NCBI GenBank assembly: GCA_030528565.1
Contig: JAUMYP010000004.1
Location: forward strand, 1-64,000
Origin: Pseudomonadota bacterium
GTDB taxonomy: Bacteria > Pseudomonadota > Gammaproteobacteria > Xanthomonadales > Xanthomonadaceae
Direction of reading: 5' to 3'
Length of the DNA: 64,000 nt
In this document: positions 26,948-36,645 of the stretch, in pieces
Position numbering within the stretch: position 1 is the first letter of the stretch
Layout of the letters: each line of letters begins with the position of its first letter
Notes under the pieces: generated by a model
Databases searched by the model: none
What the model saw: only the letters and a program-made list of their open reading frames with translations
Told to the model about the DNA's origin: nothing
Position numbers and translations under genes: made by a program

Positions 26948-28344
26948 CAGCGGCGCTTGACGTGCCGAATCAGGCGGCGCTTCCTGGCAATCTGTCGCTC
27001 GGTCAGCTCGTTTTTCTTGTCCTTGTAGGGGTTATCGCCTTCCTTGAACACAAACCGCACCGGCGTGCCGATAAGCTTGAAGCGGCGGCGGAAGAAGTTT
27101 TCCAGATAACGCTTGTAGCTTTCGGCCAGCGTGGAGAGGCGATTGCCGTGCACGATAAAGGTCGGCGGATTGCTGCCGCCGGGGTGGGCAAAACGCAGCT
27201 TGGCCACATGCCCGCGCACGGTCGGCGGCGGGTTGCTCTGGTAGGCCATTTCCATCGCCCGGGTGACTTCGCTGGTGCCAAACTCGCGCATTGCCGAGGC
27301 ATGGGCGCGATGCACGGCGCGGAACAGCTCGCGCAGCCCGGAGCCATGCAGGGCAGAAATGCGCACCGCCTCGGCCCAGTTGACAAAGGCCAGCTTGCGC
27401 GAGAGCAGGTCTTCGGCCTGCTGGCGCTGATACTCCGAGAGGCCATCCCATTTGTTGATGGCCACCACCAAGGCGCGACCCGCCTCCAGAATGGCGCTGA
27501 GCACGGTGGCGTCCTGGTCGGTGACGCCTTCGGTGGCATCCAGCATCAAGACCGCCACCTGGCATTGCTCAATGGCCTGCAAGGTTTTGACGGCCGAGAA
27601 TTTTTCCACTGCCTCATCGACCCGCGACTTGCGCCTGAGGCCTGCGGTATCAATCAGCCGGTATTTGCGTCCATCGCGCTCCAGGTCCACGGCGATGGAG
27701 TCGCGCGTGGTGCCGGGCACATCCGAGGCAATCATGCGCTCCTCGCCCAAAATGCGGTTCACCAGCGTGGATTTGCCCACATTCGGGCGGCCAATAAAGG
27801 CAATGCGGATGCGTCCGGGGTCTTCATCCAGCACTTCGCCCTGCCCGGCTTCGGGCAGGCGCGGATAGATTTCATCGAGCAAATCATCAATGCCCGAACG
27901 GTGCGAGGCCGCTGTCGGAATGACGGCATCAAAGCCGTAATGCGCAAACTCCGACAGCGCCTGGCGGGTGTCGATGCCATCGACCTTGTTGACCACCAGC
28001 AGCATTGGCTGGCCGGATTTGCGCAGCCAGCGCAGGATTTCATCATCCAGCGCCGACGGCCCTTCACGGCCATCGACCACGAACAGAATCAGGTCGGCTT
28101 CTTCCGCCCCGGCGCGCGCCTGCCTGGCGGTGGCGCCGGCAAGGCCGGTTTCATCACCGGCAATGCCGCCGGTATCGACCAGCACAAATGGCCGGTCTTC
28201 ACGCAGGCGGCAGACGCCGTAATGGCGGTCGCGGGTCACGCCCGGCTCATCATGTACCAGCGCATCACGGCTGCGGGTAAAGGCATTGAACAGCGTGGAC
28301 TTGCCGACATTGGGCCTCCCCACCAGCACAACGGTCGGCAGCAT
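26947..28344 (-). CDS. der: Ribosome biogenesis GTPase Der (EngA)
   Basis: Der has two GTPase domains and acts in 50S subunit assembly. The 465-residue protein has GRPNVGKST twice (about 8-16 and 185-193), DTGG and DTAG switch II motifs, NKVD and NKWD, and the C-terminal KH-like domain ending in basic residues. Length is normal. It is translationally coupled to the MoeB-like gene and follows bamB by 3 bp. Confidence 0.96.
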   Translation of the reverse strand: MLPTVVLVGRPNVGKSTLFNAFTRSRDALVHDEPGVTRDRHYGVCRLREDRPFVLVDTGGIAGDETGLAGATARQARAGAEEADLILFVVDGREGPSALDDEILRWLRKSGQPMLLVVNKVDGIDTRQALSEFAHYGFDAVIPTAASHRSGIDDLLDEIYPRLPEAGQGEVLDEDPGRIRIAFIGRPNVGKSTLVNRILGEERMIASDVPGTTRDSIAVDLERDGRKYRLIDTAGLRRKSRVDEAVEKFSAVKTLQAIEQCQVAVLMLDATEGVTDQDATVLSAILEAGRALVVAINKWDGLSEYQRQQAEDLLSRKLAFVNWAEAVRISALHGSGLRELFRAVHRAHASAMREFGTSEVTRAMEMAYQSNPPPTVRGHVAKLRFAHPGGSNPPTFIVHGNRLSTLAESYKRYLENFFRRRFKLIGTPVRFVFKEGDNPYKDKKNELTERQIARKRRLIRHVKRR

Positions 28345-28347
28345 CGG

Positions 28348-29532
28348 TTACGGCTCCAGGCGGTAAGCGGCCAGCGTGCCTTCGCTGTCCTGCACCAGCA
28401 GCACACCATCGTCCACCACCGGCTGGGCGGTAATCGCCTTGCGCGATGCGCGGCTGCGGGCAGCGAGCTGGCCATCATCCATGCGCAGCCAGTGCAGATA
28501 GCCGTCATAGTCACCGACCACCACATAATCGCCCTGCATCGCAGGCGCGCTCAGCTTGCGGCGGGCAAATGCATCCTGCTGCCACATTGCCGCGCCATTG
28601 CTGCGGTCCAGCGCCCATACCACGTCCCTGGCATCAGTCACTGCCAGACGATAGGCACCCAGCCCGACACCGCCAGTACCGCCGTTTTCCTGCATCCACA
28701 AAACGCGCCCGGTCGGCGCTTCAATCGCCAGGGTGCGCGGCTTGAAGCTGGAGACATACAGCAGGGTGTCGTCGATGACCGGCTGGCCATCAACATCGTT
28801 CATGCGCTCAAGCTCGCTGCGGCCTTCGGGCTGCGCCACGGTGACATCCCACAGCTCGGCGCCTTCATTGACCGACAGCGCCACCAGCTTGCCATTGTCA
28901 TTGCCGACAAACAGATAGCCCGGCCCCAGGGTAAGCCCGGCATTGCCGCGCACGGTCAGTGCCGGCATGTCCGCCTGCCAGCGCCAGCGTTCTGCGCCAC
29001 TGGCCGCATCAAAGGCGGTCACCCGGCCATCATTGCTGCGCACCATCACCACGCCGCCCTGAATCGCCGGGGCGGCGATAACTTCGTTGTTCACTTTGCT
29101 GCGCCAACGCTCACTGCCGTTCATTGCATCCAGCGCAACGACTTCACCATCCAGGCTGCCAACCACCACCAGGCCATCGCCGACACCGGGGCCGCCACTC
29201 CAGCGCGATTTTTTCTCGCCACTCCAGCTCCACAGGGTCTGGCCGTTGTTGAGGTCCAGGGCGCGCACCGCCATCCCCGCCGCCGCCGCATAGACCCGGC
29301 CATCGTCAACCACCGGGCGCTGCCGCGCACCGCTGGCATCCCTGCCCTTGCCAAGACTCACCGACCAGATTTTTTGCGGGTTGACGCTTGCAGTGAAGTC
29401 CACCAGCTCGGCAGGCTTTTCTGCCTTTTTTTCCTTGCTGCTGAACCACCCTTTCATGGTGCTGCAACCGGCGAGCGCAACGGCGCAGACGGCGATGGCA
29501 CTGACACGGGTCAAGCTGGAGCTAAGTTGCAT
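28348..29532 (-). CDS. bamB: Outer membrane assembly lipoprotein BamB
   Basis: BamB is the propeller lipoprotein of the BAM complex that inserts barrel proteins. The 394-residue precursor has the lipobox LAGC (Cys near 23) and repeated PQQ-type motifs such as LYVSSFKPRTLAIEAPTG and VVVGDYDGYLHWL, building an eight-bladed propeller. It sits in the usual der-bamB-yfgM order. Confidence 0.93.
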   Translation of the reverse strand: MQLSSSLTRVSAIAVCAVALAGCSTMKGWFSSKEKKAEKPAELVDFTASVNPQKIWSVSLGKGRDASGARQRPVVDDGRVYAAAAGMAVRALDLNNGQTLWSWSGEKKSRWSGGPGVGDGLVVVGSLDGEVVALDAMNGSERWRSKVNNEVIAAPAIQGGVVMVRSNDGRVTAFDAASGAERWRWQADMPALTVRGNAGLTLGPGYLFVGNDNGKLVALSVNEGAELWDVTVAQPEGRSELERMNDVDGQPVIDDTLLYVSSFKPRTLAIEAPTGRVLWMQENGGTGGVGLGAYRLAVTDARDVVWALDRSNGAAMWQQDAFARRKLSAPAMQGDYVVVGDYDGYLHWLRMDDGQLAARSRASRKAITAQPVVDDGVLLVQDSEGTLAAYRLEP

Positions 29533-29576
29533 GAGTATTCCTTGAGAGCGTTTAACTGGAAGGCTTGTGCAGGGAG

Positions 29577-30236
29577 TCAGCCAGCCGTGGCAGCCGTTTC
29601 GGCTTCTGCCTTGACATCATCGGCGGCCGCAGGGGTACCGGCACCGGCATGCGCCAGTTTGATTTCCACAAGTTGACGCGCAGGTGAACCTTCTTCCAGG
29701 GTACGCAGGGCTTTCTGGTAAGCCTCGCGGGCGGCTCCGGCCTGACCCAGGGCAAGCTGGGCATCACCGATGATTTCCAGCGCATCGGCATCTTCGGCCT
29801 TGCCCAGCAGTTTCAGGGCTTCCTCATGCTTGCCGGTATCCACCAGCAGGCGCGCGATACGGCGTTCAACCACGCGGCTTAGAGCCGGGTCTTTGCTTTC
29901 AAGCCCACGCAAAGTCGCAATTGCCTCATCCAGCTTTCCGGCATCCACCTGCACCTTGGCAAGCTCAAGCCCGGCCAGCACCTGATAAACCGTCCCCCGG
30001 GGCAGCTCGGCATAGTTTTTGGCAACGGTATCCATATCCCCGCCCAGCTTTTGCTGGAAGCTGTCATAGGCCATGGCCTCCGCCGCCTGGTCGGCGCTGC
30101 GCTTGTCCTGCCACCAGTGCCAGCCCCAGACCAGGGCCAGGCCGACGGCCACGCCGCCAATCAGGCCAGCGGCATTGCGTTGCAGCCACGAGCGAACGCG
30201 CTCACCCTGCTCGTGTTCGTTCAAAAGTTCATCCAT
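29577..30236 (-). CDS. yfgM: YfgM-like SecYEG-associated TPR protein
   Basis: The 219-residue protein has a cytoplasmic N-terminus (MDELLNEHEQGERV), one membrane span (about 23-40) and a periplasmic TPR-like domain. YfgM ties the Sec translocon to periplasmic chaperones. The start at 30236 gives the typical N-terminus; an upstream in-frame Met lacks support. The C-terminal 25 residues are Ala-rich. Confidence 0.88.
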   Translation of the reverse strand: MDELLNEHEQGERVRSWLQRNAAGLIGGVAVGLALVWGWHWWQDKRSADQAAEAMAYDSFQQKLGGDMDTVAKNYAELPRGTVYQVLAGLELAKVQVDAGKLDEAIATLRGLESKDPALSRVVERRIARLLVDTGKHEEALKLLGKAEDADALEIIGDAQLALGQAGAAREAYQKALRTLEEGSPARQLVEIKLAHAGAGTPAAADDVKAEAETAATAG

Positions 30237-30313
30237 AGGGAATCCGCTTGCAAGAGTCAAAGCCCCGGACATGGGGGCGGGAAATCAAAATCGGGGGGAA
30301 TTTTGCCAAAGGC

Positions 30314-31093
30314 TTATTCACCTTCGGCAAAACTGCCGTCAGAGGATACCGCAAAGCGGGCGACATTCGAGCGCAGCCAGGGGCTGATATCCACCGGCTG
30401 ACCGGCACGCAGCACACGCACCTGCGAGGCATTGCCCAGCACCACACGCCCCAGCTCGCTGCTGCTGAACTGGCGGCTGTCACCGGCCTTCATCAGCCCT
30501 TTTTCCAGCAGCTCGCCCCCGGCATTGTGGAACTGCACCCAGCTCTCCCCATCAAACTCAAAGCTCAGCAACGCCGTGGGCGCGGCTACGGGTTTGGACA
30601 GCGGTGTCATCGAGGCCGTGACCGGGTTGCGCATATTGCCGCTGTTTGCGCTTTCCAGCCGCAACTGCTGCGCGGCAAGCAGCTCGCTTTCGGGCACTGG
30701 CGAACGGTTCAATGCCATCCAGGTGGGAATCACCAGACCCAGCGTCATCACCACATATACGGTTTTCATGCCGAGCTGGTTGATGAAGCGTTCCCAGGAG
30801 GAAACATGACTGCGGCTGACCAGCTGCACCGGCTCGGCCGGGGTCAGCAGCTCGGCCTCCGCCAGCACGGCCTCCACGTCCAGCCCCAGCAATCTGGCAT
30901 AGCTGCGCAACTGGCCGCGCACGAACACCGGCGCGCCCAGCGATGCCCAGTTGCCCGCTTCCAGCGCGCGCAATACCCGCACCGGCATATGCAGACGGGC
31001 ACTGACATCCTCCAGCGACATGCCTGCTCGCAGCCGCGCCTGTTGCAACGTCTGGCCCTGGGCGATATGGCTGTCCGGATTGGCATGACTCAT
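30314..31093 (-). CDS. rodZ: Cell-shape protein RodZ
   Basis: The 259-residue protein has an N-terminal helix-turn-helix (about 15-80, GQTLQQARLRAGMSLEDVS), one membrane span (about 110-128) and a C-terminal periplasmic domain with FDGESWVQFHNA, as in RodZ. RodZ links MreB filaments to the cell wall machinery. It lies next to pilF. hisS and ispG, often between rodZ and yfgM, are absent here. Confidence 0.88.
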   Translation of the reverse strand: MSHANPDSHIAQGQTLQQARLRAGMSLEDVSARLHMPVRVLRALEAGNWASLGAPVFVRGQLRSYARLLGLDVEAVLAEAELLTPAEPVQLVSRSHVSSWERFINQLGMKTVYVVMTLGLVIPTWMALNRSPVPESELLAAQQLRLESANSGNMRNPVTASMTPLSKPVAAPTALLSFEFDGESWVQFHNAGGELLEKGLMKAGDSRQFSSSELGRVVLGNASQVRVLRAGQPVDISPWLRSNVARFAVSSDGSFAEGE

Positions 31094-31097
31094 CGGT

Positions 31098-31913
31098 TCA
31101 ATTCCCGGTAGAGGGGTTGGAGGGAAAGTCGCGCTGCAAACGCTCGCGGTAACGTGCCGCAGCACGAGTATCGCCCATTCTGAGCTCGATTTGTTCGGCG
31201 CTTTGCAAAAGTGCGGCAGTCACCGGCTGCAGCGCCAGCCGGCGTTCAATAAAGGCGCGCGCCTCCAGCAACTGCCCTTGCGCCAGCGCATGCGTGGCGA
31301 GCGTCTCCAGCGCCAGCCGGTTCTCTGCATCCAGTTGCAGCGACTGGCGCAGATAAGTGACCGCACGCCCGGCATTGCCCGCACGCAGGGCGCAGGCGCC
31401 AGCATTGGCGAGCGTGTCGGCGCGGCTTTGCGCATCGCCCAGCCGTTCAATGGCATAGTCCAGATAGCGCAGTGATTCCTCAAAACGCTGCTGGCCGCAC
31501 AGCCAGGCGCCGTAATTATTGGCCTCGGCAGCGCCGCCGCCCGATACCTGCATCGCCTTGAACAGCCAGTCGCCAGACTCGGCCTCGCGGCCACGCCGTG
31601 CGGCAATCGCGCCCATCAGGGTATGCGCATCGGCAGAAGCAGGGTCGGCCTTGAGTGCCTCGCGGCTGAGTCGCTCGGCGGCTTCAAAATCATTGCCCTG
31701 CAAGGCGGAGGTCGCGCGCACCACCCAGTCATGCGCCGACATGCGCGCCTTGTCCTGCTGGCTGTCGCGCGCCACCACCGGCCTTCTGGCCTGCTCCACC
31801 TTGCCCTTGCCAATGACATCCTGGCGGATAAAGGTCAGCCGGTTGCAGGCCGAGGTCGCCAGCAGCATCAGCAGCAATACGCTGGCGGGCAAGGCGCGCT
31901 CAAGCCGCAGCAT
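31098..31913 (-). CDS. pilF: Type IV pilus biogenesis lipoprotein PilF (PilW)
   Basis: The 271-residue precursor has a lipobox (LLATSAC, Cys near 23) and TPR repeats (about 65-255), including [27 protein letters not shown] and [18 protein letters not shown]. PilF is the pilotin that places the PilQ secretin. The start is taken at 31913 for the signal peptide; it overlaps the end of rlmN by 14 bp. Confidence 0.88.
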   Translation of the reverse strand: MLRLERALPASVLLLMLLATSACNRLTFIRQDVIGKGKVEQARRPVVARDSQQDKARMSAHDWVVRATSALQGNDFEAAERLSREALKADPASADAHTLMGAIAARRGREAESGDWLFKAMQVSGGGAAEANNYGAWLCGQQRFEESLRYLDYAIERLGDAQSRADTLANAGACALRAGNAGRAVTYLRQSLQLDAENRLALETLATHALAQGQLLEARAFIERRLALQPVTAALLQSAEQIELRMGDTRAAARYRERLQRDFPSNPSTGN

Positions 31914-33105
31914 TGAGCCCTCCTGCCGCTGCCAGACGCTTGGCGTGCTCGGCCTGGCGACGGGTGCGGTCCAGCACCTGCCCCTTGAGCTGGCCGCAGG
32001 CGGCGTCGATATCGTCGCCACGGGTACGGCGCAGCGGCGCCACCAGCCCGGCATTGTTCAGCACCTTCTGGAAAGCGCGGATTTCCGTCTCGCCCGAGCG
32101 TTGGTAGCGGGCGCCGGGGAAGGGATTGAACGGAATCAGGTTGACCTTGGCGGCATCCTTCATCTGCACCCGGCGGTCGAAATCGCGCATCAGCTTCGCC
32201 AGTGCACGGGCATGTTCGGGCTGGTCGTTGACCCCGCGCATCAGGGTGTATTCAAAGGTGACCGATTCGCCTTTCTTGCGCAGCGCATAGCGCACGCAGG
32301 CATCCATCAGGGTGGCGATATCGTATTTGCGGTTCAGCGGCACCAGCTGGTTGCGCAGCTCGTCAAACGGCGCATGCAGCGATACCGCCAGCGATACATC
32401 GCTCTCGGCGGCCAGCCGGTCAATCATCGGCACCATGCCAGCGGTGGACAGGGTGACGCGCTTGTTGGCAAGCCCATAGCCCAGGTCATCGCGCATCACG
32501 CTCATCGCGCGCACCACGTTGTCGAAATTCATCAGCGGCTCGCCCATGCCCATCATCACCACATTGGTGAGGCGGCGCTGCTGGTGCGGCACATTGCCAA
32601 GATGTTTGCCCGCCACCCAGACCTGGCCAATGATTTCGGCGGTGGACAGATTGCGGTTGAAGCCCTGGGTAGCGGTCGAGCAGAAGCTGCAATTAAGCCC
32701 GCAGCCGACCTGCGAGGACACGCACAGAGTGCCGCGCCCCTTGTCGGGGATGTAAACGGTTTCGATGGCATTGCCGCCATCCATGCCCAGCAGCCATTTA
32801 TGGGTGCCGTCTTCCGAACCCTTGTCGAACAGGGTATTGGGCACCACGATTTCGGCAGCGTCTTCGAGCTTGGCGCGCAGCGCCTTGCCCAGGTCGGTCA
32901 TCTCCTCGAACGAGGTGACATGGCGGTGATGAATCCACTTCATCACCTGCTGGGCGCGGAAACGCTTTTCATCCAGCGTTTCCACAAAAAACTTTTCAAG
33001 CCCGGCCCTATCCAGGTCGAGCAGGTTTTGCTTGCCCGAGCCCGCAGCCGCCAGCGGCACCCTGGCGGCGCCTTGTGCTTGTTGCGGCTGTGGGTTCTGG
33101 CTCAT
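31900..33105 (-). CDS. rlmN: 23S rRNA A2503/tRNA A37 methyltransferase RlmN
   Basis: RlmN is a radical SAM enzyme that forms C2-methyladenosine in 23S rRNA and tRNA. The 401-residue protein has the CxxxCxxC cluster ([10 protein letters not shown]), the GMGEPLMN motif, and the C-terminal Cys in [11 protein letters not shown], which acts in methyl transfer. It starts at 33105 with AGAGAG upstream and lies 17 bp after ndk on the same strand. Confidence 0.95.
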   Translation of the reverse strand: MSQNPQPQQAQGAARVPLAAAGSGKQNLLDLDRAGLEKFFVETLDEKRFRAQQVMKWIHHRHVTSFEEMTDLGKALRAKLEDAAEIVVPNTLFDKGSEDGTHKWLLGMDGGNAIETVYIPDKGRGTLCVSSQVGCGLNCSFCSTATQGFNRNLSTAEIIGQVWVAGKHLGNVPHQQRRLTNVVMMGMGEPLMNFDNVVRAMSVMRDDLGYGLANKRVTLSTAGMVPMIDRLAAESDVSLAVSLHAPFDELRNQLVPLNRKYDIATLMDACVRYALRKKGESVTFEYTLMRGVNDQPEHARALAKLMRDFDRRVQMKDAAKVNLIPFNPFPGARYQRSGETEIRAFQKVLNNAGLVAPLRRTRGDDIDAACGQLKGQVLDRTRRQAEHAKRLAAAGGLNAAA

Positions 33106-33121
33106 CGCACGCTCTCTTGGC

Positions 33122-33550
33122 TTAGCCGCGCGCGTACACTTCGGTGGCCGGGAAGAAGTAGGCGATTTCAATCGCGGCATTCTCCAGCGAGTCCGAGCCG
33201 TGCACGGCATTGGCGTCGATGGACTCGGCAAAATCGGCGCGGATGGTGCCTGCTGCCGCTTCCTTGGGATTGGTCGCGCCCATCAGCTCGCGGTTCTTCA
33301 GCACTGCGCCTTCGCCTTCGAGCACCTGAATCATCACAGGACCCGACACCATGAAATCCACCAGAGCGCCGAAGAACGGACGCTCACGGTGCACGGCATA
33401 AAAACCTTCGGCCTCGGCACGCGAGAGCTGGGTGAACTTGGCCGCGGCAATCTTCAGGCCGTTCTTTTCAAAGCGGCTATAGATTTCGCCAATCACATTC
33501 TTGGCAACGGCATCGGGTTTGATGATGGACAGGGTGCGCTCAAGCGCCAT
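33122..33550 (-). CDS. ndk: Nucleoside diphosphate kinase
   Basis: Ndk transfers the gamma phosphate between nucleoside triphosphates and diphosphates. The 142-residue protein has [15 protein letters not shown] and the catalytic His in NAVHGSDS (near 117), both invariant in the family. Start 33550 follows GGAGAATC. The 176-bp upstream gap carries a fragment AGCCTGTTCAAAG at 33687-33700 that matches the left end of the element at 51691. Confidence 0.96.
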   Translation of the reverse strand: MALERTLSIIKPDAVAKNVIGEIYSRFEKNGLKIAAAKFTQLSRAEAEGFYAVHRERPFFGALVDFMVSGPVMIQVLEGEGAVLKNRELMGATNPKEAAAGTIRADFAESIDANAVHGSDSLENAAIEIAYFFPATEVYARG

Positions 33551-33686
33551 GGGATTCTCCGGTTTTCTGGATGCGGGCAAGCCCCGCAGGGGGACAAGGC
33601 TGCGCACCCCGGCAAGGCCTGCGCCCTGCAAGATGACAGCCAAAATTTGGGCAAACATTCTAGCCGAATTTCGGCCAAGGCGTTTA

Positions 33687-33700
33687 CAGCCTGTTCAAAG
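33687..33700. repeat. Partial copy of the GAGCCTGTTCA end motif
   Basis: AGCCTGTTCAAAG here matches the left end of the element at 51691. It lies in the gap between the 3' end of the MTIP gene and the start of ndk. Nothing else of that element is recognisable nearby. Confidence 0.4.
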
Positions 33701-33726
33701 ACCCGGCGCGCGCGCCAACTCTGGAC

Positions 33727-34491
33727 TTACAGCGCCTGCAATAACGCCCGGATGAGGCCCGGTACTTGCTGCATGGCGGCATCGACATTGGCCAGCACTT
33801 CTTCCATGGTGATGACCTCATCCGGGTCAGGTCCGGCGCCGGCCGCCCAGTTGGCCACAATCCCGAGGCTTGCGTATTCCAGCCCCAGCTCGCGCGCAAG
33901 TCCGGCTTCGGGCATGCCGGTCATGCCGACCAGGTCACAGCCGTCGCGGCGCATCCGGGTAATTTCCGCACGGGTTTCCAGGCGCGGCCCCTGGGTGGCG
34001 CCATAGCAGCCTGTTTCGACCAGCTCGACTCCTGCCGCAGCCCCGGCCGCCAGCAGGCGGCTGCGCAATGCAGCACTGTACGGCTCGCCAAAATCCACAT
34101 GCAGCACTTCGCTGCCCGGCTCCTCGCACAGGGTGGAAATCCGCCCCCAGGTGTAGTCGATGACTTGGTCGGCCAGCACCAGGGCGCGCGGGCCGCAGCG
34201 CCCGGTAATGCCGCCCACGGTATTGAGCGCCAGTACCCGGGTTGCGCCCAGCGCCTTCAGCGCGGCCAGATTGGCGCGGTAATTGATTTTGTGCGGCGGA
34301 ATGGAATGCCCCTCGCCGTGACGCGCCAGAAACGCCACCCGCTTGCCCGCCCATTGGCCGATGCGCACCGGCCCGGAAGGCTCGCCATAGGTGGTTTGCG
34401 GCTGCTGGGTTTCGACATTTTCAAGGGCGGCCAGGCGGTACACGCCGGTACCGCCAATGATGGCAAGGTCGATGGCAGCTTGGCTCATCAT
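33727..34491 (-). CDS. mtiP: S-methyl-5'-thioinosine phosphorylase
   Basis: This 254-residue purine phosphorylase has GGTGVYRL, the phosphate-binding RHGEGHSIPPHKINYRAN, and TMGMPEA-like MTGMPEAGLARELG. The MTAP/PNP family includes PA3004 of Pseudomonas aeruginosa, which acts on methylthioinosine, and the neighbouring hpt and nagZ match that locus. It would salvage the methylthio moiety from methylthioadenosine. The first of two adjacent ATGs, with GGAG upstream, was chosen. Methylthioadenosine phosphorylase activity is the alternative. Confidence 0.83.
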   Translation of the reverse strand: MMSQAAIDLAIIGGTGVYRLAALENVETQQPQTTYGEPSGPVRIGQWAGKRVAFLARHGEGHSIPPHKINYRANLAALKALGATRVLALNTVGGITGRCGPRALVLADQVIDYTWGRISTLCEEPGSEVLHVDFGEPYSAALRSRLLAAGAAAGVELVETGCYGATQGPRLETRAEITRMRRDGCDLVGMTGMPEAGLARELGLEYASLGIVANWAAGAGPDPDEVITMEEVLANVDAAMQQVPGLIRALLQAL

Positions 34492-34508
34492 TTCACTCCG
34501 TCTGTGTA

Positions 34509-35066
34509 TCAGTCTTTCAGGGCATAAATGGCCGGCAGATTGCGGCCCTGTTCGTGATAGTCCATGCCGTAGCCAAATACATAGCGGTCAGGGACTTCCA
34601 GCCCGGCATAGTCGGCACAGATGCCCGGCACGCAGCGCGCATGGCGTTTCACCGCCAGCACCGCGATGCGCACCTCGGCCGCGCCCTGGGCTGCGCACCA
34701 GTGTTTGACCTCCAGCAGCGTCTGCCCTTCGTCCAGAATGTCATCCACCAGCAGTACACGCCGCCCGGCCAGCGACACCTCCGGCTGGCGCAGCCAGTGC
34801 AATTCCTTGCCGCGGGTGTCGCCGCGATAGCGGGTGGCGTGCAGATAATCCAGCTGCAAATCCAGCCCGCGCGCGCCGAGCGCCAGTGCCAGCTCTGCGG
34901 CAAACGGCAGCGCGCCATTCATCACGGTCAGAAACAGCGGCGGCTGTGCATCCTGCTGATAATCGGCGTGAATCCTGCCTGCCATCTGGGTGATGACCTG
35001 CTGGATATCCTGGTGCGAATACAGCATTTCGGCGTTTTGCAGCGCGATTTTGATATCGGCACTCAT
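34509..35066 (-). CDS. hpt: Hypoxanthine-guanine phosphoribosyltransferase
   Basis: This enzyme makes IMP and GMP from hypoxanthine or guanine and PRPP. The 185-residue protein has the PRPP motif RVLLVDDILDEGQTL and the C-terminal PDRYVFGYGMDY with the base-stacking Phe/Tyr. It overlaps nagZ by 4 bases and lies 17 bp before the methylthioinosine phosphorylase. Both make a purine salvage pair. Confidence 0.93.
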   Translation of the reverse strand: MSADIKIALQNAEMLYSHQDIQQVITQMAGRIHADYQQDAQPPLFLTVMNGALPFAAELALALGARGLDLQLDYLHATRYRGDTRGKELHWLRQPEVSLAGRRVLLVDDILDEGQTLLEVKHWCAAQGAAEVRIAVLAVKRHARCVPGICADYAGLEVPDRYVFGYGMDYHEQGRNLPAIYALKD

Positions 35067-36115
35067 GCCAGGCTCCCGTTGTCATAGGCGCCGGACTGAC
35101 CGGCTGTGGGGGTAATGCCTCCCAGGGCATCTTCAAGACGCTGCTGGGCAGCCTGATAGCGGCCATCGGCCAGCAGCTGGCGCCAGCCCATCGGCCCGCG
35201 CCCCATCAGCCCGACCAGTGCCAGGGTATTGAGTTCGCGCCCCTCAACCGCAGCCAGACCTTCCGGCACCAGCGCCGGGTCGCAAACCAGTACCGCATCG
35301 CAGCCAGCATCCAGATGCGCATCAATACGCGCCTTGACGCCCCCTGCGGAGAAACCTGCCGCCATGCCGATATCATCGGAGAACACTGCGCCAGCAAAGC
35401 CCATTTGCTGACGCAAAATCTCACCAATCCAGCGCGACGAATAACCGGCAGGCTCGGGCGCGACCTGCGGATAGAGCACATGCGCCATCATCACCGCATC
35501 GGCACCGGCATCAATCCCCGCGGCAAACGGCAGCAAGTCCAGTGCGCGGATTTCTTGCAGGCTGCGGTTGTCGATGGCCTCATCAAAATGCGTGTCTTCC
35601 AGCACCGAGCCGTGACCCGGGAAATGCTTGAGCGTGGCGGCCATATCGACCTCGTGCATGCCTTCGACATAGGCACGGGTGAACTCGGCGACGATTTCCG
35701 GCTCGGCAGCGAATGCGCGGCTGCCGATGGCACGGTTGCCGCGCCCTAAGTCCACCACCGGCGCAAAGCTCAAATCCACGCCGCTGGCACGCACTTCGCT
35801 GGCCATCAGCCAGGCATGCTCGCGCGCCAGTGCCAATGCGCCTTCCCGGTCGCGCCGGTACAGGCTGGCAAAGCCTTCCAGCGCCGGCAGCTTGCTGTAC
35901 CCCTCCCGGAAACGCTGCACGCGGCCGCCCTCTTGGTCCACGCAAATCAGTTGCGGGAAGCGCGCCGCCTCGCGGATGGACTGGCTCAGTTCCGCCACCT
36001 GGTTGCGGGAGGCAAAATTGCGGGCAAACAGAATCACCCCGGCGCAGGCATCGTGCTGTAGCCAGTCGCGCTCCCGGGGGCTGAGTTCAGTACCGGCAAT
36101 GCCGATTATGAGCAT
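35063..36115 (-). CDS. nagZ: Beta-N-acetylhexosaminidase NagZ
   Basis: NagZ removes GlcNAc from muropeptides in peptidoglycan recycling. The 350-residue glycoside hydrolase 3 protein has KHFPGHG and the catalytic Asp in VFSDDIGM. Other motifs are IDQEGGRVQRFR-like VDQEGGRVQRF and MMAHVLYP. Start 36115 overlaps the CYTH gene end by 10 bp. Cytoplasmic, no signal peptide. Confidence 0.95.
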   Translation of the reverse strand: MLIIGIAGTELSPRERDWLQHDACAGVILFARNFASRNQVAELSQSIREAARFPQLICVDQEGGRVQRFREGYSKLPALEGFASLYRRDREGALALAREHAWLMASEVRASGVDLSFAPVVDLGRGNRAIGSRAFAAEPEIVAEFTRAYVEGMHEVDMAATLKHFPGHGSVLEDTHFDEAIDNRSLQEIRALDLLPFAAGIDAGADAVMMAHVLYPQVAPEPAGYSSRWIGEILRQQMGFAGAVFSDDIGMAAGFSAGGVKARIDAHLDAGCDAVLVCDPALVPEGLAAVEGRELNTLALVGLMGRGPMGWRQLLADGRYQAAQQRLEDALGGITPTAGQSGAYDNGSLA

Positions 36116-36642
36116 GTGTTTTCTCCCTTGGCATCGTCCGCCCTGCGCTCGGCCTCGCTCCAGACCGAGAACGGGCGCGCAGTCAGATTGAGATTGTAGT
36201 AACGCAGCAAATGGGTGACTTCCACGCCTGCCCATTCGGGCAGGGCAAAGGCTTCGTCCTCGGCGCTCAATTCCACCTCGGCGACGATAAGCCCGGCGTT
36301 ATCGCCGAAGAACTCGTCGATTTCCCACTCATGCCCTTGATGGCGCACGAAGTGGCGGCGCTTTTTCAGCACCGGCCCCACGCACAAGGCCAGCAGCGCC
36401 CCGGCATCTTCTATCGGAAGCGGGTAATCGAATTCCTGCCGCGAGGCACCGATTTGCCGCGACTTGATATTGAGCCGGGCCTCATCGCCCTCCAGCCGGA
36501 TGCGGATGGAGCTGTGCTGCGCGCCGCTGGCCACCGCCTGGCTGTCGTTGAGATAGCCCTGCGCCATCTCCAGGGTTTTCCACGCCTGCTCACGCCAGAC
36601 ATCGGACACCACCAGAAATTTGCGCTCGATTTCGATAGCCAT
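36106..36642 (-). CDS. CYTH-domain protein, inorganic triphosphatase-like
   Basis: The 178-residue protein begins with the ExExK signature (MAIEIERKF) and has alternating Arg/Glu/Lys pairs such as SIRIRLEGDEARLNIK and WEIDEFFG lining the triphosphate tunnel. Family members hydrolyse inorganic triphosphate or related compounds; the natural substrate is unknown. It lacks a C-terminal CHAD domain. It lies 3 bp from rlmD. Confidence 0.87.
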   Translation of the reverse strand: MAIEIERKFLVVSDVWREQAWKTLEMAQGYLNDSQAVASGAQHSSIRIRLEGDEARLNIKSRQIGASRQEFDYPLPIEDAGALLALCVGPVLKKRRHFVRHQGHEWEIDEFFGDNAGLIVAEVELSAEDEAFALPEWAGVEVTHLLRYYNLNLTARPFSVWSEAERRADDAKGENTCS

Positions 36643-36645
36643 GCG

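Noticed and set aside
26962..29676. 904-codon open frame on the plus strand opposite der and bamB
   Set aside because: It is the mirror of well-supported genes in GC-rich DNA, with no family motifs; length alone is not evidence.
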